Positions 1-12,720 of a DNA stretch of 64,000 bases are shown here, piece by piece (the stretch's first letter is position 1; each line of letters starts with the position of its first letter). The stretch is taken from assembly GCA_009741485.1 (NCBI GenBank), contig CM019216.1, forward strand, positions 40,623,842 to 40,687,841, in the 5' to 3' direction. Both the position numbers and the translations under genes were made by a program. The DNA comes from Malurus cyaneus samueli (lineage: Eukaryota > Chordata > Aves > Passeriformes > Maluridae). The notes beneath the pieces were generated by a model. The model had not been told where the DNA came from, searched no databases, and was given only the letters and a program-made list of their open reading frames with translations.

Positions 1-2427
1 ACTCGGAATTATCCAATCCTGAAACCCTGGCAGGTCCCAATGGAAACAGTGAGCCCTTTCTGTTATTGCTGCTGATGCCCAAGTCAACCTAAGATCTAAA
101 GTCTTTAAAAAGGAAGTTTTGCAGCTTTTCATTAGAAAGTAATAGTGACAACTAAAACATTTAAAGATGCATACACCAGTGGACTGAGCATAGCTCCTAG
201 CTCAAGGTAAAAGGGCTATTTTTGCTCCCTCCCAACCAAAAAATCCTGGGGTTCAAACTGCCTATATGAGGGGCTGGGATGCAACAAAGAAAAAGAAAAG
301 AAAGTGGATGAAAGCAGTAGTGGGGAGACATGGCTTCTGATAGTGTGGAGGGAGGAAACTGATGCCAGAGATTAGTTGGTTGGTTGGGAGATGCTGAGGA
401 GGTTTGGGATGGCAAAATATTTTCTGTATCAGATCACAGATACAACCACAGTCAAGGCACAGATTTCGCAAAGGCTCACTCAGTTCAGGCTCCATACTTG
501 AGATATCAATCCCAAACATTCCTTCCTTCTGGCCTTCCTTTTGCTCAACAGTATTGTGGTCGGTCACCTTCAGGAGAGATGTTATTTTCTTTCCAGAATA
601 ATTATCTCCTGCTGAATTTCTTGCAAGGAAATATGGAAAATAAGGTTTTGAAGTACCTGCCCTTGAATCATCTTAATATGCAAGATTAGAGCTGTAGCTA
701 CATTTGGTTTCACCCAGCTTTTTGAAACTGTAGTTAAAATTGAAAATACGTCTCATATGGTTCAAAATAGTACTAGTAGAGTGTTCCAACCCAAAATTTA
801 GTAAACTGATCCGGATTTAACTTCAGAATTGTAGGGATTTTAGGAACATTGTACTAAACGGTGTAGGTCATGCTGGTTTGCTTAGGTAAAGAGGCAGGGC
901 TGTACATGATGGATCTCCTCTGTTGTACTCATTGCCTTCCTTCACTTCCCCCACCTCTTTAAATCATGGCTCCATATAAGATCGATTAGTGTAAACTGCT
1001 GCTCAGTGGGTTTAAGAGGAACAATTTTCTGCAGCTCCTTCACACTGGCTTGAAAGGAAAAAAAAATACCAAACATTCTGCTTAATTAAGACCTAAAGAG
1101 GCGGTGCAAACTTTTGATGATTAATTGAAGCATGCTTTAGACTGATGCATATTTAGTTATTATAATGTGATAATTTTATCTTGTTATACAAACTACTCCC
1201 TTTGGGAACATGATTTAACACTGCAAACACTCTGTGTTTATTGCATTGTTCATTATGAAAAATACACAGGATAAAAACCACAAGGAGATGTAACTGAACA
1301 GTATCTGTGTGGTGGGTGCAGGGAGTACTTCTTCCACCTGTAATGACACAACCCAGAGGCAGAAAAACACAATATTGTAACTCCCACAATATCTCTCCCT
1401 GTGAAGACTTGAGAACTCAGAAAAGTAGAGGCTGGAAAGTTAGATCTTGTACAGTATGTGGAAAGAATTTGTCTTTCTCTTACCTGGTGTAATTACAGAG
1501 GACAGCAATATGTGGGTTCTGCTGCATCCCCTCCTGTTACTATTCCATAGTGTCAGTCCCATCTCCTCTTTGTCTCACCTGTAAGAGTGCCCATGCTACC
1601 TGTCACGCGTGTGACAGATCTGAGAACATGCTAACACTTCGCAAAGGCAGGTCATGAAGTTGCAGGCCCAGATGGAGGGGGAAAAAGTGCACTTATCGAA
1701 AAGTATTTTCCTTCATTTCAAAATGATCTGTGCCAGGTCTTGCAAATGATATTTTTGGGCTTTACAAACGTGTGTCAGCATAGCTGCGTGAGTCCTAAAA
1801 GTGATGGTGAATGATCTTTATCAGAGGAGCTGCTCCAGTGAGAACTCACATGATGGATGTAGCACGGTGTCAGGATGAGCTCATGTTACTTTAAGCAGAT
1901 ATGCTAAGCCAGACAACCAGCAAAAGTCAGACTATGAGCAAAGGAGAGCATGGCTCATGTAATGCGCTGCTACAATTACTGTGGAGATGCTTTCTTAGTG
2001 CACTTCTAATCAGGAAAAGATTAGAATAATGATTGAAGACAGATAACCAGTCTTAGACTACTGGATTTGAGATTTCCCGCTTCCCTGTGATCTCTTTGTG
2101 GCAAGTTCTTATAGCTGAGTGCTCTAGGAACAGGGATTTGATGCTTTTTCCTGAAAGCAGGGCAGGAATCTGGTAAAGTGATTTTCGGGGAATTTGGCCT
2201 TGAAAAGCAAAAGTTTGTGAAAAAATGAGAGGAATTTTATCTAGAATGGAATGCTAGATCCAAATTTCTGGTTTCAGATTATTTGTGTTTAGCAGATGAC
2301 AGCACTTAATCCCCAAAACTCTGTCTTTTCTTTTTTCACCAGTCTTAATGTTTTGAGGCTACATTGTGGCTTCTCAATTGCTGGTAGAAATACATGAAGT
2401 ACTGTATTGTGTTAGTGTTGCAGTCCG

Positions 2428-2464
<37 letters not shown>

Positions 2465-5429
2465 TCACTAAGCCTTATACACTGTAACAAAACATTCCTA
2501 TTAGTTATTTTCACAAGGTCTGCTCTGATCTCTGATGCAAGTGGTATGAAGAAGGAAAGCACACAGCCAGGTTTGGACCTTTATCGTTGTCCCTAGCTGT
2601 CATCCACACCCACAGGCCATAGGACACAGTTCTCTTTACTCTCCCAAGTACCAAGCATGGGTTCCTTTCTTGGCTGTTCTTAGCTGCACTTGCAGTTGAA
2701 ACAAAGGATTTGATTTTAGACAAATTTTTTCCTCCTGCTGGGCTGGACAGGGTTCCTGTTGATGGTTCATAGCCATGTGATATTGGATGTTTTCTATTTC
2801 ACTTGATGAACTGCATTGCAAAAAGTTAGAGTTGCATCCAGAATTGACTTGGGCAAATTGCAAACCTGAGAGAGCAAAGATGGCTTAAAAAGTGATGTAT
2901 TCTTTTACTGTCCCAGGAAGTGTGTACTCTGAACCCCCTTTTGAAGCTCTGCTCTTTCCTGTCTGCTTTACCTGGCCATATTCATTTATTCCTTTCGTAG
3001 CAGTGTTCCTCAGTCTATCAAATTGAAGAGGCATCTAGTTCTATTACTCCCTCTCCCTCTCCTCACCAGGATGTATCTTAGATGAAGTCCTTGGAAGAAG
3101 GAGGTGGACAGAACCTGACTGTCCAGCATAATCACCTGCAGAAAAGTGCAGAAAAAAATTAATAATGTGGCTTTTCCATGTAAACAGCTGATGCTGGGAG
3201 CCTGTGTAATTAAAAATGAGCAATTGTGTGGGTCTTTCTCATCATCCATGGGAGAAAGTTCGTGTGGATCAGTGAACAGGAACTGAATGACAGCTGAGCT
3301 GTTCCCCCTATCAAATAACTCATGAAAGCCCCTGAGAATCCCAGTGGCAGATCTCTGTGTTTCCCCTTAAAAACTGTGCCCCAGACAAGCCAACCTGCTT
3401 CAAAAAGAGTTACTTCAGCGCCTACTTTGCCAGTGAACTCTCTTTCAGCTCTGTAATATTCTTTTTTCATTTATGAGAGTTCCTCTCGCCAGAAATGAAG
3501 GCTATTAGAAAGGTATCACTGGTAGATCTTCCCTTTTCCAGAGATAAAATGCTTCTTATCAGTAGGAGAATATATGTTACTGTTATCTGAAACAAGAGTC
3601 TGCTGTCTGGTTCCTTTGATTCAGAGGATCGTCTGTTGTCCTGGTACATTCAAAGGGGCAGGTTCAGTCTGTCAGGAATTGGTTTATTATGGTGCAGAAG
3701 TAGCTGAATCAGGGTGCCTTTGTAAAAGCTCAGTACTTCAAATGGCTCAGGATAAAAATGGGGGGAAGAGCTCTCGGTGTGCCCTGGAGCAGTTGGCATC
3801 CTGGACAACACCAGTCTGCAGAGGAAGCTGCCCTGACCCCATGCAAAACCTCCATGGCAGCACCCTGCGTGGCTGTGTGATGTTACAGCCAGCTCAGGGA
3901 AAGCTTTTTGACCCTATAGATAGCTAGTGATAACTTTGGCCAAATTGTTTTGCTTTCCCTTGGTGTTCAGTATATGAAGACACCTCTAATATGGGCAGAT
4001 CCCACTCTAAAGGGTAAGTGATACAATACATTAAACACAAATCAGTGCTATAACTTAGACTTAAATGCAGGTTTAAAGGCAGACAGTCTGATTAAAACTA
4101 AAAGGTCATTATTTTACATTGTAGGGTTTTATTTGGGGCTGTAAATCATAACACAATTTGTGGAAGGAAAAAAGTTATTAAACTGGCAATATTTATTCCA
4201 ATAAGGTGAGTAAAATGCAGCACGTAGTTCTGAGTTATGATAGTCAGGGAAAGGAGCCAAATCACTCTGCTAAAAATTAGTTTGCCAATAATTTTACAGA
4301 ATGATGACAGCGTTGCTTCAAAAACAAATCCTTTATAGGGAAATAGGATGGCTGCATGACAGAATCTCTAAGCTATGAATTCTCCACAGCTCATGGACCA
4401 CGAACTGCTTCAACAATTAGTCTCCAGGGATATTTTTTCCCAGAAGTTAGACAATGGCTGCTGTCTGTAACTGAAAGGTCATTCAGTATCATAAACTGGA
4501 CATAAGAACTGAAGGATTCTGAGTTTTCAGTCAGAATGATTCCTGCTACCTTATTGCCTTGATCCATTTAGTAGGCTTAACTATTTACTGCCATTGTCTG
4601 TGGAGCTGAGGTGGGGGTGATGAAAACACAAAGATATTGTTACATGTTGGTGAGTAAGCTGCCAAAAAGGCTAAAGGGTCTTTTTACATGGTGGAAGGCA
4701 CATATGTCACATTCGTAACACACATTAGAGAAGAGCTCAAAAGAGGATTGGGAACTCTGAATTAAAATTTGACCAATGAACATAGTGGCTGAAAAGTAAC
4801 CTGGCAGATTTTTGCCACAGCACTGCATCTTCTGCCTTGCTCAAGTCTCTTTTCTGTGACTGCTGAATTCTCACAAAAGCTCCCTGTTTTGTACGCTAGT
4901 CATTATTTCAAAATAATGCAGAAAAGGGGTGTTTCATGCTCCTTCTTAGAAGAGGGTCCGGTTAGAGACCTGCCTTGGTGCAGTACCTTCTGGCTGTGTT
5001 TTATCTCCAGCTTGCTGAGCAGAGCATCTCAGGGACTCCCAGCCGGCTGTAAGTAATGAGAACAAAGCAGCAATACCCACTAAACCTTCAGTCTCTGTTA
5101 TGCATTTAATTAAAAATTTGCGTGCTCTTAAATGCTCTAAAAAGTTTTTTGAGATTTCCAGGGATTTTCAGCAGTGCACCATTTTTGAATGGTGCTAATC
5201 ATCTTTTCCAGCCATTTTAGAAGCTTTGCCAGTCTGGCTGGCACAGGTCACTGGCTGCCTGTGGATGGACGGAGCTGATGATCACAGGCAGGCACAGTTC
5301 TGCTCTCTGACAGTGAGTGAGTTAGAAATAAGATGAGCTGGTGCTGTTTGTATCTAAGAGTAAGCGTGCAGATGTCTGAGGAAGGTGTTTGCATCTCATG
5401 TAAACATTGTTCTTATATTTTTGTTGTAG
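1..5429 (+). other. SOBP: SOBP intron upstream of exon A (partial)
   Basis: This is inferred to be intron because it runs directly into the acceptor of exon A (pyrimidine-rich stretch and TTGTTGTAG ending at 5429), and I find no N-terminal SOBP exon in it. The intron is phase 1: exon A opens with the last two bases of a split codon. Apart from a 35-base T run at 2429-2463 I see no recognisable repeat, gene or RNA in 1-5429. The short open frames here have no family features. The bases before the acceptor stay open in the exon frame back to at least 5333, but that reading has no SOBP character and is taken as unspliced intron. Confidence 0.85.
2429..2463. repeat. Long poly-T tract (35 T)
   Basis: An uninterrupted run of about 35 T residues. 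It could be a simple slippage repeat or the poly(A) tail of a minus-strand retrocopy lying to its right. The bases just after it show no AATAAA signal on the minus strand and no obvious target-site duplication, so the retrocopy idea is unsupported. Exact length may be uncertain because homopolymers are prone to assembly error. Confidence 0.9.
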
Positions 5430-5581
5430 AAGATGATGTGTCAAATGTACAAATAATGTGTGCCTGGTGCCAGAAAGTTGGAATCAAGCGCTATTCCCTG
5501 AGTATGGGAAGTGAAGTGAAATGCTTCTGCAGCGAGAAGTGCTTTGCCGCTTGCCGAAGAGCATATTTCAAGAGAAACAAG
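5430..5581 (+). CDS. SOBP: SOBP exon A: first FCS-type zinc finger
   Basis: This internal exon of 152 bases encodes 51 residues counting the split first codon. SOBP is a nuclear protein named for binding Sine oculis/SIX homeodomain proteins; mouse and human mutations affect the inner ear and cognition. The exon reads EDDVSNVQ, then MCAWC (C-x2-C), [12 protein letters not shown], then FCSEKC and a basic end AYFKRNK. The likely zinc ligands are Cys11, Cys14, Cys34 and Cys38 of the exon peptide, the FCS finger pattern. The acceptor is TTGTTGTAG ending at 5429 and the donor is AAG|GTAAGA with the intron starting at 5582. The frame enters in phase 1 and leaves in phase 0, which fits exon B. Because 152 is not a multiple of three, skipping it would shift the frame. 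Retaining the next intron would add a short tail ending at a stop near 5651. No damage is visible. Identity comes from recall of the family, not from a search. Confidence 0.95.
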
Positions 5582-6926
5582 GTAAGAGAAATAAGGAAAG
5601 CTGTAACCTACATAGACATGGCTTTAATCAGGCCCAGCCTGAATCTCATTTAGCATCTAATAGAAACTCTTTTCTTTTGTTTTCTCTGTTCACCTAGTCC
5701 CTCCACTTTCCATCTGTATTGTCTGTTCGACTGTCAGACCTTTACTAACCTTCTTTCTTTCAGTTTCTCTCAGCTTGATACTTGGGTTTTGTGAGAGTCA
5801 GGGAATTTAAATACTAATAAACATTAACATAAGACTCCAAATTTGGCCCTAAAGCCTCAGAATACTTCCTACATGTACACAACGAAGAGGAGGTATCATA
5901 GAAATAGAGTTGGATTGTGTGTGACAGTGCCACCAAGTCCCGCGGCATTGGCATCATGGCCAGTGGGTAAATAAATGCTTTTAGGCCCAATGTCTCAGTC
6001 CCATCACAAGTAATGGACATCTTTTCACTGCTGCCAGTGAGCTCTAGTTTCATTCTTTAAAAGTGTATCATTTTTAACAAGTTATCATTGCTACAAAATT
6101 CAGACACTATACAATTTTTGGGTTTGTTTTTATGCTAACATTCTAAGCAATGTTAGAACATCTAGAGTAACGTGAAAGCTCCTCCTACTCAATTTAAATT
6201 TAACTCTGTCTAAAATTAGAAAGCAATCCTAATATTGAATGTCTACAAAAATTGCTGTAATCACTGAAGCACAGTGCCTGAAAATGCCCTCTAGGTTACT
6301 TCAGCAGCTGTTTTTCTGCAGCAAAATTTGTAACATGTCATTTAAAGAAAAATAGAGATGAAACACTTCAAATTTTTAGTTGTTAAAAAAGTAGCTGAGT
6401 CCTTTTGGTGTTCAATAATGTGAGCCTTTCGGTAGCTTTATTATCTTAGAAATATTTATCATTCATAAAACCCTTTACATTTTGGTTTCCTAAATGATGA
6501 CATTTACCCTCACAATTCACAACATTCCAAGCCTGTCAAGTTAAAACTGACTTCAGGTCTTTAAATCTGGGAATCTGGTCTTTTACATCTGTCATAATAA
6601 CAAATGAGTACATATGGATTCTAGACTCAAGATGCAATGTTGTAGCAAATTAACCTCCTTTATAAATTTGGGTCACATCATCCTGCCCCCCCTCCCAAAA
6701 AAAAAAAAAGCCTGAAGAATTAGGTTGCAAAAATCAGTAGAGTGGAATTTTAGTGGCAGTCTTGGAGAATTAAGCTCATAGTGTCTACTGGAGCAGACAT
6801 GCAAGCAAAAGTCACATGAGTCTTCTATGAAGAGTGTTGTTTGCATTCTTTTTATCCAGAAAAATTGTAGAGGAGGGAAATACGTGCTCCTTAGATGCTC
6901 CTCATTTGAAAATAAATTCTCATGGG

Positions 6927-6954
6927 TGTGTGTGCGTGTGCACACACACACACA
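6927..6954. repeat. Self-complementary (TG)n/(CA)n block
   Basis: A 14-base TG run, with one C interruption, is followed without a spacer by a 14-base CA run. The block is therefore nearly perfectly self-complementary. Alternating purine-pyrimidine repeats of this type are known to favour Z-DNA, and the symmetry would also allow a cruciform. No function is implied. Confidence 0.9.
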
Positions 6955-7567
6955 TTTATGCACATGCAGTTCAGTGTGTAAGGCACAGTCCAAACACTCT
7001 GGGCTGACAGAATACAAATCTTTGTCAGCTGATGCCCCTGTGACTTCCTGTAACAAATTTACATAGATAAGATAATTCATAGCAATGGAGGCATTGTCAG
7101 TGATCCTGGTTAGGTGGTCCTGTGTGTCCAGAACTGATGAGTACCAGATGATTTGGGAAATCTTGGAGAGGCAGATGAAAGAACTTGGTGTATTCTTTTT
7201 CACCTATAGCTTAGATCCTGAAATAGGAGGTTTAGATCCCCACTAAATGAAAATAAATGCATGTTAACATAATGCATACATGTACTTCAACCTTCTAGTA
7301 ACCCATTAATAGCAGGATTTAGTAACAGTTTATGAGCATGAATTTAATCAGTGAGGCAGTATATGAAAAAGTTCCCTTTTACCTGACTTACTATTTATTA
7401 CCCTTGTGCTTTATTGGAGGCCTCCTTGTCCTTGTGTTATGAGAAAGGATGAACTGGAGCTTCACATTCTCCTTGGTTCCCTTTCCCACACCTCTGTTAA
7501 CTTCTTCTGGAAGATGCTGAATAGTTCCTCCAGAAAGTTCTCTGTATTCATTATTTTGTATGTGTAT

Positions 7568-7589
7568 ACACACACACACACACACACAC
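7568..7589. repeat. (AC)11 microsatellite
   Basis: Eleven uninterrupted AC units lie between GTGTAT and GTACATATG. It is a plain dinucleotide microsatellite, probably polymorphic in length, with no sign of function. Confidence 0.95.
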
Positions 7590-10079
7590 GTACATATGTA
7601 AACAAAATAGATATTTCTATTTTTTTTTTTATACCATCATATCCCTGTGAAATGTTCTATTATTCACTAAAGAGCTTTCAAACTAACAAAATGTCATATG
7701 GGAGCACTTGGCAAAACATGGTGAGGAAACATTATTGATAACACATTGATTGGCTCTGCTTCAAAGCTAAACCAGTGAGTTAAATTTCCTTTCTCTTTGG
7801 ACCTGTGAAACCTGGAATTTCACAGGATTGACTGAGCAGGGAAAATCAGTAGCCAGCCCTTGCATGTGTGTTCATGGCATTAAATGATCAGGGGAGAGAA
7901 TATTGAGGAAGTGTTGCTATTAAATTAAGACAAGCACAGTAGAACTCAGCAGACCATCATGCTTCTTGTTTTGCACTTTGCCTGTTGGTAACGGAGCAGA
8001 GTCTTGAGGAATAAGATCAAAAGAAACCAGGCTACAATAGTTTCAGATTTAACTGCTGACCTTTGTTCTGTTACTGCTGTTCCAACAGCATACCTGTCTT
8101 CTCCATGAGTCTAATGCTTATTTATGTATTTTAAGGAGTTATGCCACTCTACACTTTCTCATTTTTCAAACAGAGGAGCAAAACAGTCACATTTCACCTG
8201 CCTTATGCATGTTTTAAACAGTGGATCTCTGCCACAATATAGTGTTGTATTACATTAAATATGTACAGCTGCTGAGTTTCTGGGAGCTGATATGACTTTG
8301 TGGTCACTTTATTTAAAGCTTGAATTTCCTAATGGATCACGTTAAGCAGTCTTCCCTGCCTCCCCTAGATAAGAAGTGCTGCTAAAAGTGCTTGCCTCAA
8401 ATGATAGGAGTGTTTGAGCAATAAAGAATAAGTCATCACTAATGCCTCAAAAGAGCACTAAGTAATGCTGTGAATTATCCATCCCTGAATGACAATTGCT
8501 GTGTTCATAATGAGCACTTTTGTAATCATCAGAATAAAAAAAAATCCTTCTCCCATACACAGGGCAAATACACACTGTGGTGCTGCATGCCACAGATTCC
8601 CAAATGGGAGAAGGCTTGACACGAGACCACATTGAAGTGCCCTGAAAATGGTTCAGAAAGCCCCAGGTCAGCGGGGCACTGGCTGCTCCCAATTTCTAAT
8701 GCCTTGCCAGCCCTCTCCTGCACTAGGTTTAGTGAGAGTAGCAACACGCTGGAATCAGCTGGTACCTCCCTGGCCAGCTCACGGGAGGTGCTGAACCCAA
8801 GCAGAGGTGCCCATCAGGCTTTCCTGCCTTTTGTCCTGCTGGAATTGTGTCTATTTGTGCTCCAGAAGTATCTTCTGCATCCATTCATAGCCAAGGTTGT
8901 CAGGAAGTTTTGTGCCTGGAATGGGAAGTTTGTGAGGAGAAAGACTGAAGCAATTTTAAGTTGCTTTACTTGTAAGAAATGCAAATTTTGCTCCAGGTAT
9001 TTTGAAGTCATGACCATTTAAAATTATATCAACCAGCAGCTGTGCCTTGCAAGAATAGAAATATATATATTTTGAAATTATAATGGCTCTTCCAACAGAG
9101 TAAGTTTATCTAAATTATCAGAGATAAATGAACAAAAAATTGAGGCTTTTATCCCATTTAGCAAAATCCAAAGTATTTAGATAAGATTCAATTTAGAAAG
9201 AAACCTAAAAATACCACCACTGCCACCCTGAAAAAACAGCAACCCAAATCTACATTCCTGCTCCCATTTTGTCCAGCTTACCTTGTCAAATTCACATAAT
9301 AAATACTGTGTAATTATAACCTGCTGTATATAATAATACTAACAAAAAAGAATCATTGCAGGAAAAGCAAGCATTTGGTACTCATGTTTGTAACTGAAGA
9401 TTTAGGATTTGGATGCTTCCTTCTTAGATTAAGTTTTATATGCCAACTAATACAGAGTTAGGTACCAAAAAGGCATTTAAGGGCAAAAAGCACTAGACCA
9501 CCAAGTTTCAGAATATGACATTTAAAGGAAACGATTGAACTCATAATTGGATCCAGTGAGTCTGAAGCCAGAAAAGATTAATTTTGAAATTAAGTTTATT
9601 GACCCAGTGGGTCAGAAAACAAATTTATTAAGACCAAATAGCCAAACACAGAATTAGGACTGATTTCATAGAGGTTATAAACTCTGTTCACAGATCTATT
9701 AAAGAATAATATACTTGATTTGACTAAGACTTTGCAGACATAGTGACTGACTGCAAGGTTCTCAGGCAGTATTTTACACTTGATCTTGTTCCTGTTTCTC
9801 ACTGCCTCCCAATTAGGAAGAAAGATAGATGTTTTTGTTTACAGTGCAGTCCAATTTCATTCATACTAATAAATAAAAAGGCATAAATCAAAAAAGTAAA
9901 AGTAAACTACTCTTTAGCTCCATGAAGATGTAAACAAGGATGACTCTTCTCCCTGTAAAGTGATGGGCAATGCTGTGTGTTGGCAGTAGAGACAGGGAGT
10001 GTAGTTTAATGTCTTTTATCTCATCTGTGTGGCAAAATAGAATGTGAAGTATCAAATGGGTCTGTAAGAAGTCATACAC

Positions 10080-10480
10080 ATTTATTTAGCCTCGAGTTCT
10101 GTTGCATTAGACAACTCCTCACATTTTCAAGCTGTATTTAAAGATGATAAAGTGCATGCAATATCATAAAGCTCTAGCTCTCCTGCCTGCATAATTTTTT
10201 GGTTAATTAATGTCTATCACTAAGTGATAATATGGGCATTTATATACAAACATGTACTATAAACTGTGAGTAAACAGCAGCTATCATTCCCCAAAATTAT
10301 TACTGAGGATTGTCAGAGAAAGTTCTCTTGATTTCAAGCTTAATTGTGCGGCCTAACAGTGCATGCGAGATATTTAACAATCTCACTGTTAAGTCAATGA
10401 GTAATGGCAAAAAAAAAAGCTACTTTAATCTCTTTCTTATGCGTCTATAAAATGTAATTTGTAAAACGATCATTATTCAC
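10080..10480. promoter_or_regulatory. Candidate conserved intronic element
   Basis: An AT-rich stretch free of recognisable repeats, with several homeodomain-like cores such as GGTTAATTAATG, mirrored short motifs such as CACTAAGTG, and GAGATATTTAACAATCTC. This texture is common in deeply conserved enhancers of developmental genes. Conservation cannot be seen from one sequence, so this is inference only. Confidence 0.25.
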
Positions 10481-10529
10481 TGAAATTCGGAAAATTGCTT
10501 AAAGCAACTTGATGCAAATAATCGCTGCC

Positions 10530-10560
10530 AAAAAAAAAAAAAAAAGCAAAAAAAAAAAAA
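10530..10560. repeat. Double poly-A tract
   Basis: A16, then GC, then A13, then GC. It is a simple A-rich tract; no element ending in a poly(A) tail could be recognised beside it. Confidence 0.9.
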
Positions 10561-10791
10561 GCTTAGCTATTCCTTTAGACTCCCTTTCCATAATACATTT
10601 TGAAACACATGGAGCTTTGAATAGGAAACCTATTTCTCTTGGAGACTTAACTTGCGTTAAGCAGGTGCTCAGAAAGGTCAGTACAGAGCAGGTGTCCCAG
10701 CTTCCCTGTTGTCCATATTTGGTTCTGTGGAGCTGTGGAGAAAAGCAGGATTTAATAAATGGCTCACAAAGTTGCTTCTGCTGCTTGGGTT

Positions 10792-10850
10792 TGCGTAGAA
10801 CGTGCGTGTGTGCGTTCGTGTGTGCACATCTGCGTGTGTGCCTGCGTGTA
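10792..10850. repeat. Degenerate GT/GCGT-rich repeat
   Basis: An imperfect repeat of GTGTGC, GCGTGT and related units. It keeps many CpG dinucleotides inside an otherwise CpG-poor intron. It looks like a decayed dinucleotide microsatellite. Confidence 0.8.
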
Positions 10851-11339
10851 TTTGCCACGGCAGCCAATTAAAAAGGTTTCTTACAAATGCTCAAAGGTAG
10901 AGGGGAAAAGGACAACAAACATCTCCATAGCTGTGATTGCTTTGTTGAGATATAAATGAGCGCTGATGAGGGAATGCAGATGAGATGATGAGTGAATGCA
11001 GAGGAAACAGCTCAAGAGTGGGGCACAATTGCAAACTTCTTTGAGAAGCTGTTTGGAGAAGGAGGGGTAAGGAAAACAACCTCATTCAGAAGATGTTTTT
11101 GAAGTTTGTGGAGGGTTGAAGGCCACAGACTATGACCAAGAATCTGGAACAGAGATTGAAATGCTAAGAAAATCCTGAGCTGTGAAAGAAATGGGTGGCA
11201 TTGGCTGAAAAGAAGATTGGCGTCATTGCTGTGCTGTCATCAGCTGACCTTGTAACTTACAGGATGCTAAACCCAGAGATCTCACAGAACTGCTTCCCTG
11301 AACCAGAGATAGGATTTTTCATGATTAGAAGAGGCAAAT

Positions 11340-11720
11340 GAAATTCCAAATTACCCAACTGATGCCATCGTTCGGAATATGTCGCTGCTCACCCGCAGCA
11401 AAGCAGAATGTATTGCCGTTGCTAACAATGAAATGGGCAGCAGCACCTGACTGATGCCACCAGTGACTTAATGAAAGGATCTGGCAAGCCCAGCGTGCTT
11501 GTCAGTTTGCAAACTCAATGGACATTTTAATGTCCATCTGCTGCCATTTAATACTATGAATTTGAATCAAATTCCCATTGTCTGAATTACTAGCAGGTAT
11601 CCAATCCAATTAAAAGGCGTGTTCACTTTTAATTTTAACCACCGTGTCACATTACATCAGTCGTGTTGCATTCTGGCTGCTTTGGTTATATCAAGATGAA
11701 TATGCTAATTACAGCCTCCT
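11340..11720. promoter_or_regulatory. Candidate conserved intronic element
   Basis: No repeat is recognisable here. The stretch mixes isolated CpGs (GTTCGGAATATGTCGCTG) with AT-rich cores such as TCCAATCCAATTAAAAGG and ATGCTAATTACAGCC, and contains a small mirrored motif, GGACATTTTAATGTCC. The texture suggests a regulatory element, but conservation has not been tested. Confidence 0.25.
11518..11535. repeat. Short inverted repeat around TTTTAA
   Basis: TGGACATTTTAATGTCCA is a near-perfect palindrome lying in the candidate element at 11340-11720. It could be a dimeric factor site or chance. Confidence 0.6.
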
Positions 11721-12539
11721 CTCGGGGAGCAGGCACTTTATTCAGACAAAGCCACCAGCTTGTGCAAGATGTCCTCACATCAGTTCTGGACAGCTTCAAT
11801 GATTGCACTTCTCCTTTTTCCCAGAAGCAGGTTTTGTTTACACACAGATGTTACAAGAAAAAAAATCACTAATTGTGTTAGGACTTGATTGGAAATGCTT
11901 TTAAGTTTTTTGCACACTGGGTGAACACCATGGTACCCTGTCTGGAGCAATGATTTGGATTTAAATAGATGTTCTGACACCTTGGTATTGGAGAAGTGAA
12001 AGAAGTTGCTACCTGCAGAGTGACTGAGGGAGAAATATGGCCAGTGTCCATTTTTCTGGAGGTTATTAAGGAGCTTTGCCGAGGTCTTAAATCACTTAGG
12101 ATGAACTTTTGCAGGGGAGATGATGACACTAGAGGATAAACAGACATTTTGCTCCTTTAAAAAGTTTGGCAAGATAGACTTCAGGGTCTGCATCCAGAAC
12201 ATTTTTGCATCACCAAGGGATTTTTGATTAAAGAGTTTGAATGAATAACAATGATGCATTCAGAAAATGAACAGATATAATACACATGGGTGCTTATTTT
12301 ACCTCTGAACCCCTTTGCCTCCAACTTATGTGGGCTAGCCAATTGCTCAAGAAAATATTGCTCTCTGCTGTTTCACGTTTCAGCTCAGGTTGCCTTAGAT
12401 TAGCCTTGGCTTCATATGAAATTAGGCACCTTCCAGCTTTGTTTTCACATGCTCAATACAGAATGAGCATCAAGAACAGTCTTTATTCTGACAAAAGCTT
12501 GGGGTAAATCTCCAAAGTTAATCTAATTTGCGCAGACTG

Positions 12540-12720
12540 TATTTGGTGCCACTTTTCCCTTTCCTAATGAACACATCAATCATTAATACTAATATGAGCT
12601 GGGCAAATAAAGAAATGCATATTAAATGTTTGTTCAAAAATATCATGACATTTGAATAAATTATTGCCTTAATGCATCTGTTCATTTATCAGTCAGCTCA
12701 TTAACTTAGGGAAATATTGA
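12540..12720. promoter_or_regulatory. Candidate conserved intronic element, AT-rich
   Basis: Dense homeodomain and octamer-like motifs (CAATCATTAATACTAAT, AAATGCATATTAAATG, CTCATTAACTTAG) in a stretch without recognisable repeats. It resembles an enhancer core by composition only. Confidence 0.25.

Noticed and set aside
5333..5429. Open frame extending upstream of exon A and starting with ATG
   Set aside because: The acceptor AG at 5428-5429 marks the exon start; the upstream reading has no SOBP character and would be intron retention.
6673..7203. A 176-codon minus-strand open frame
   Set aside because: It runs through the TG/CA repeat and a poly-A tract and has no family features.
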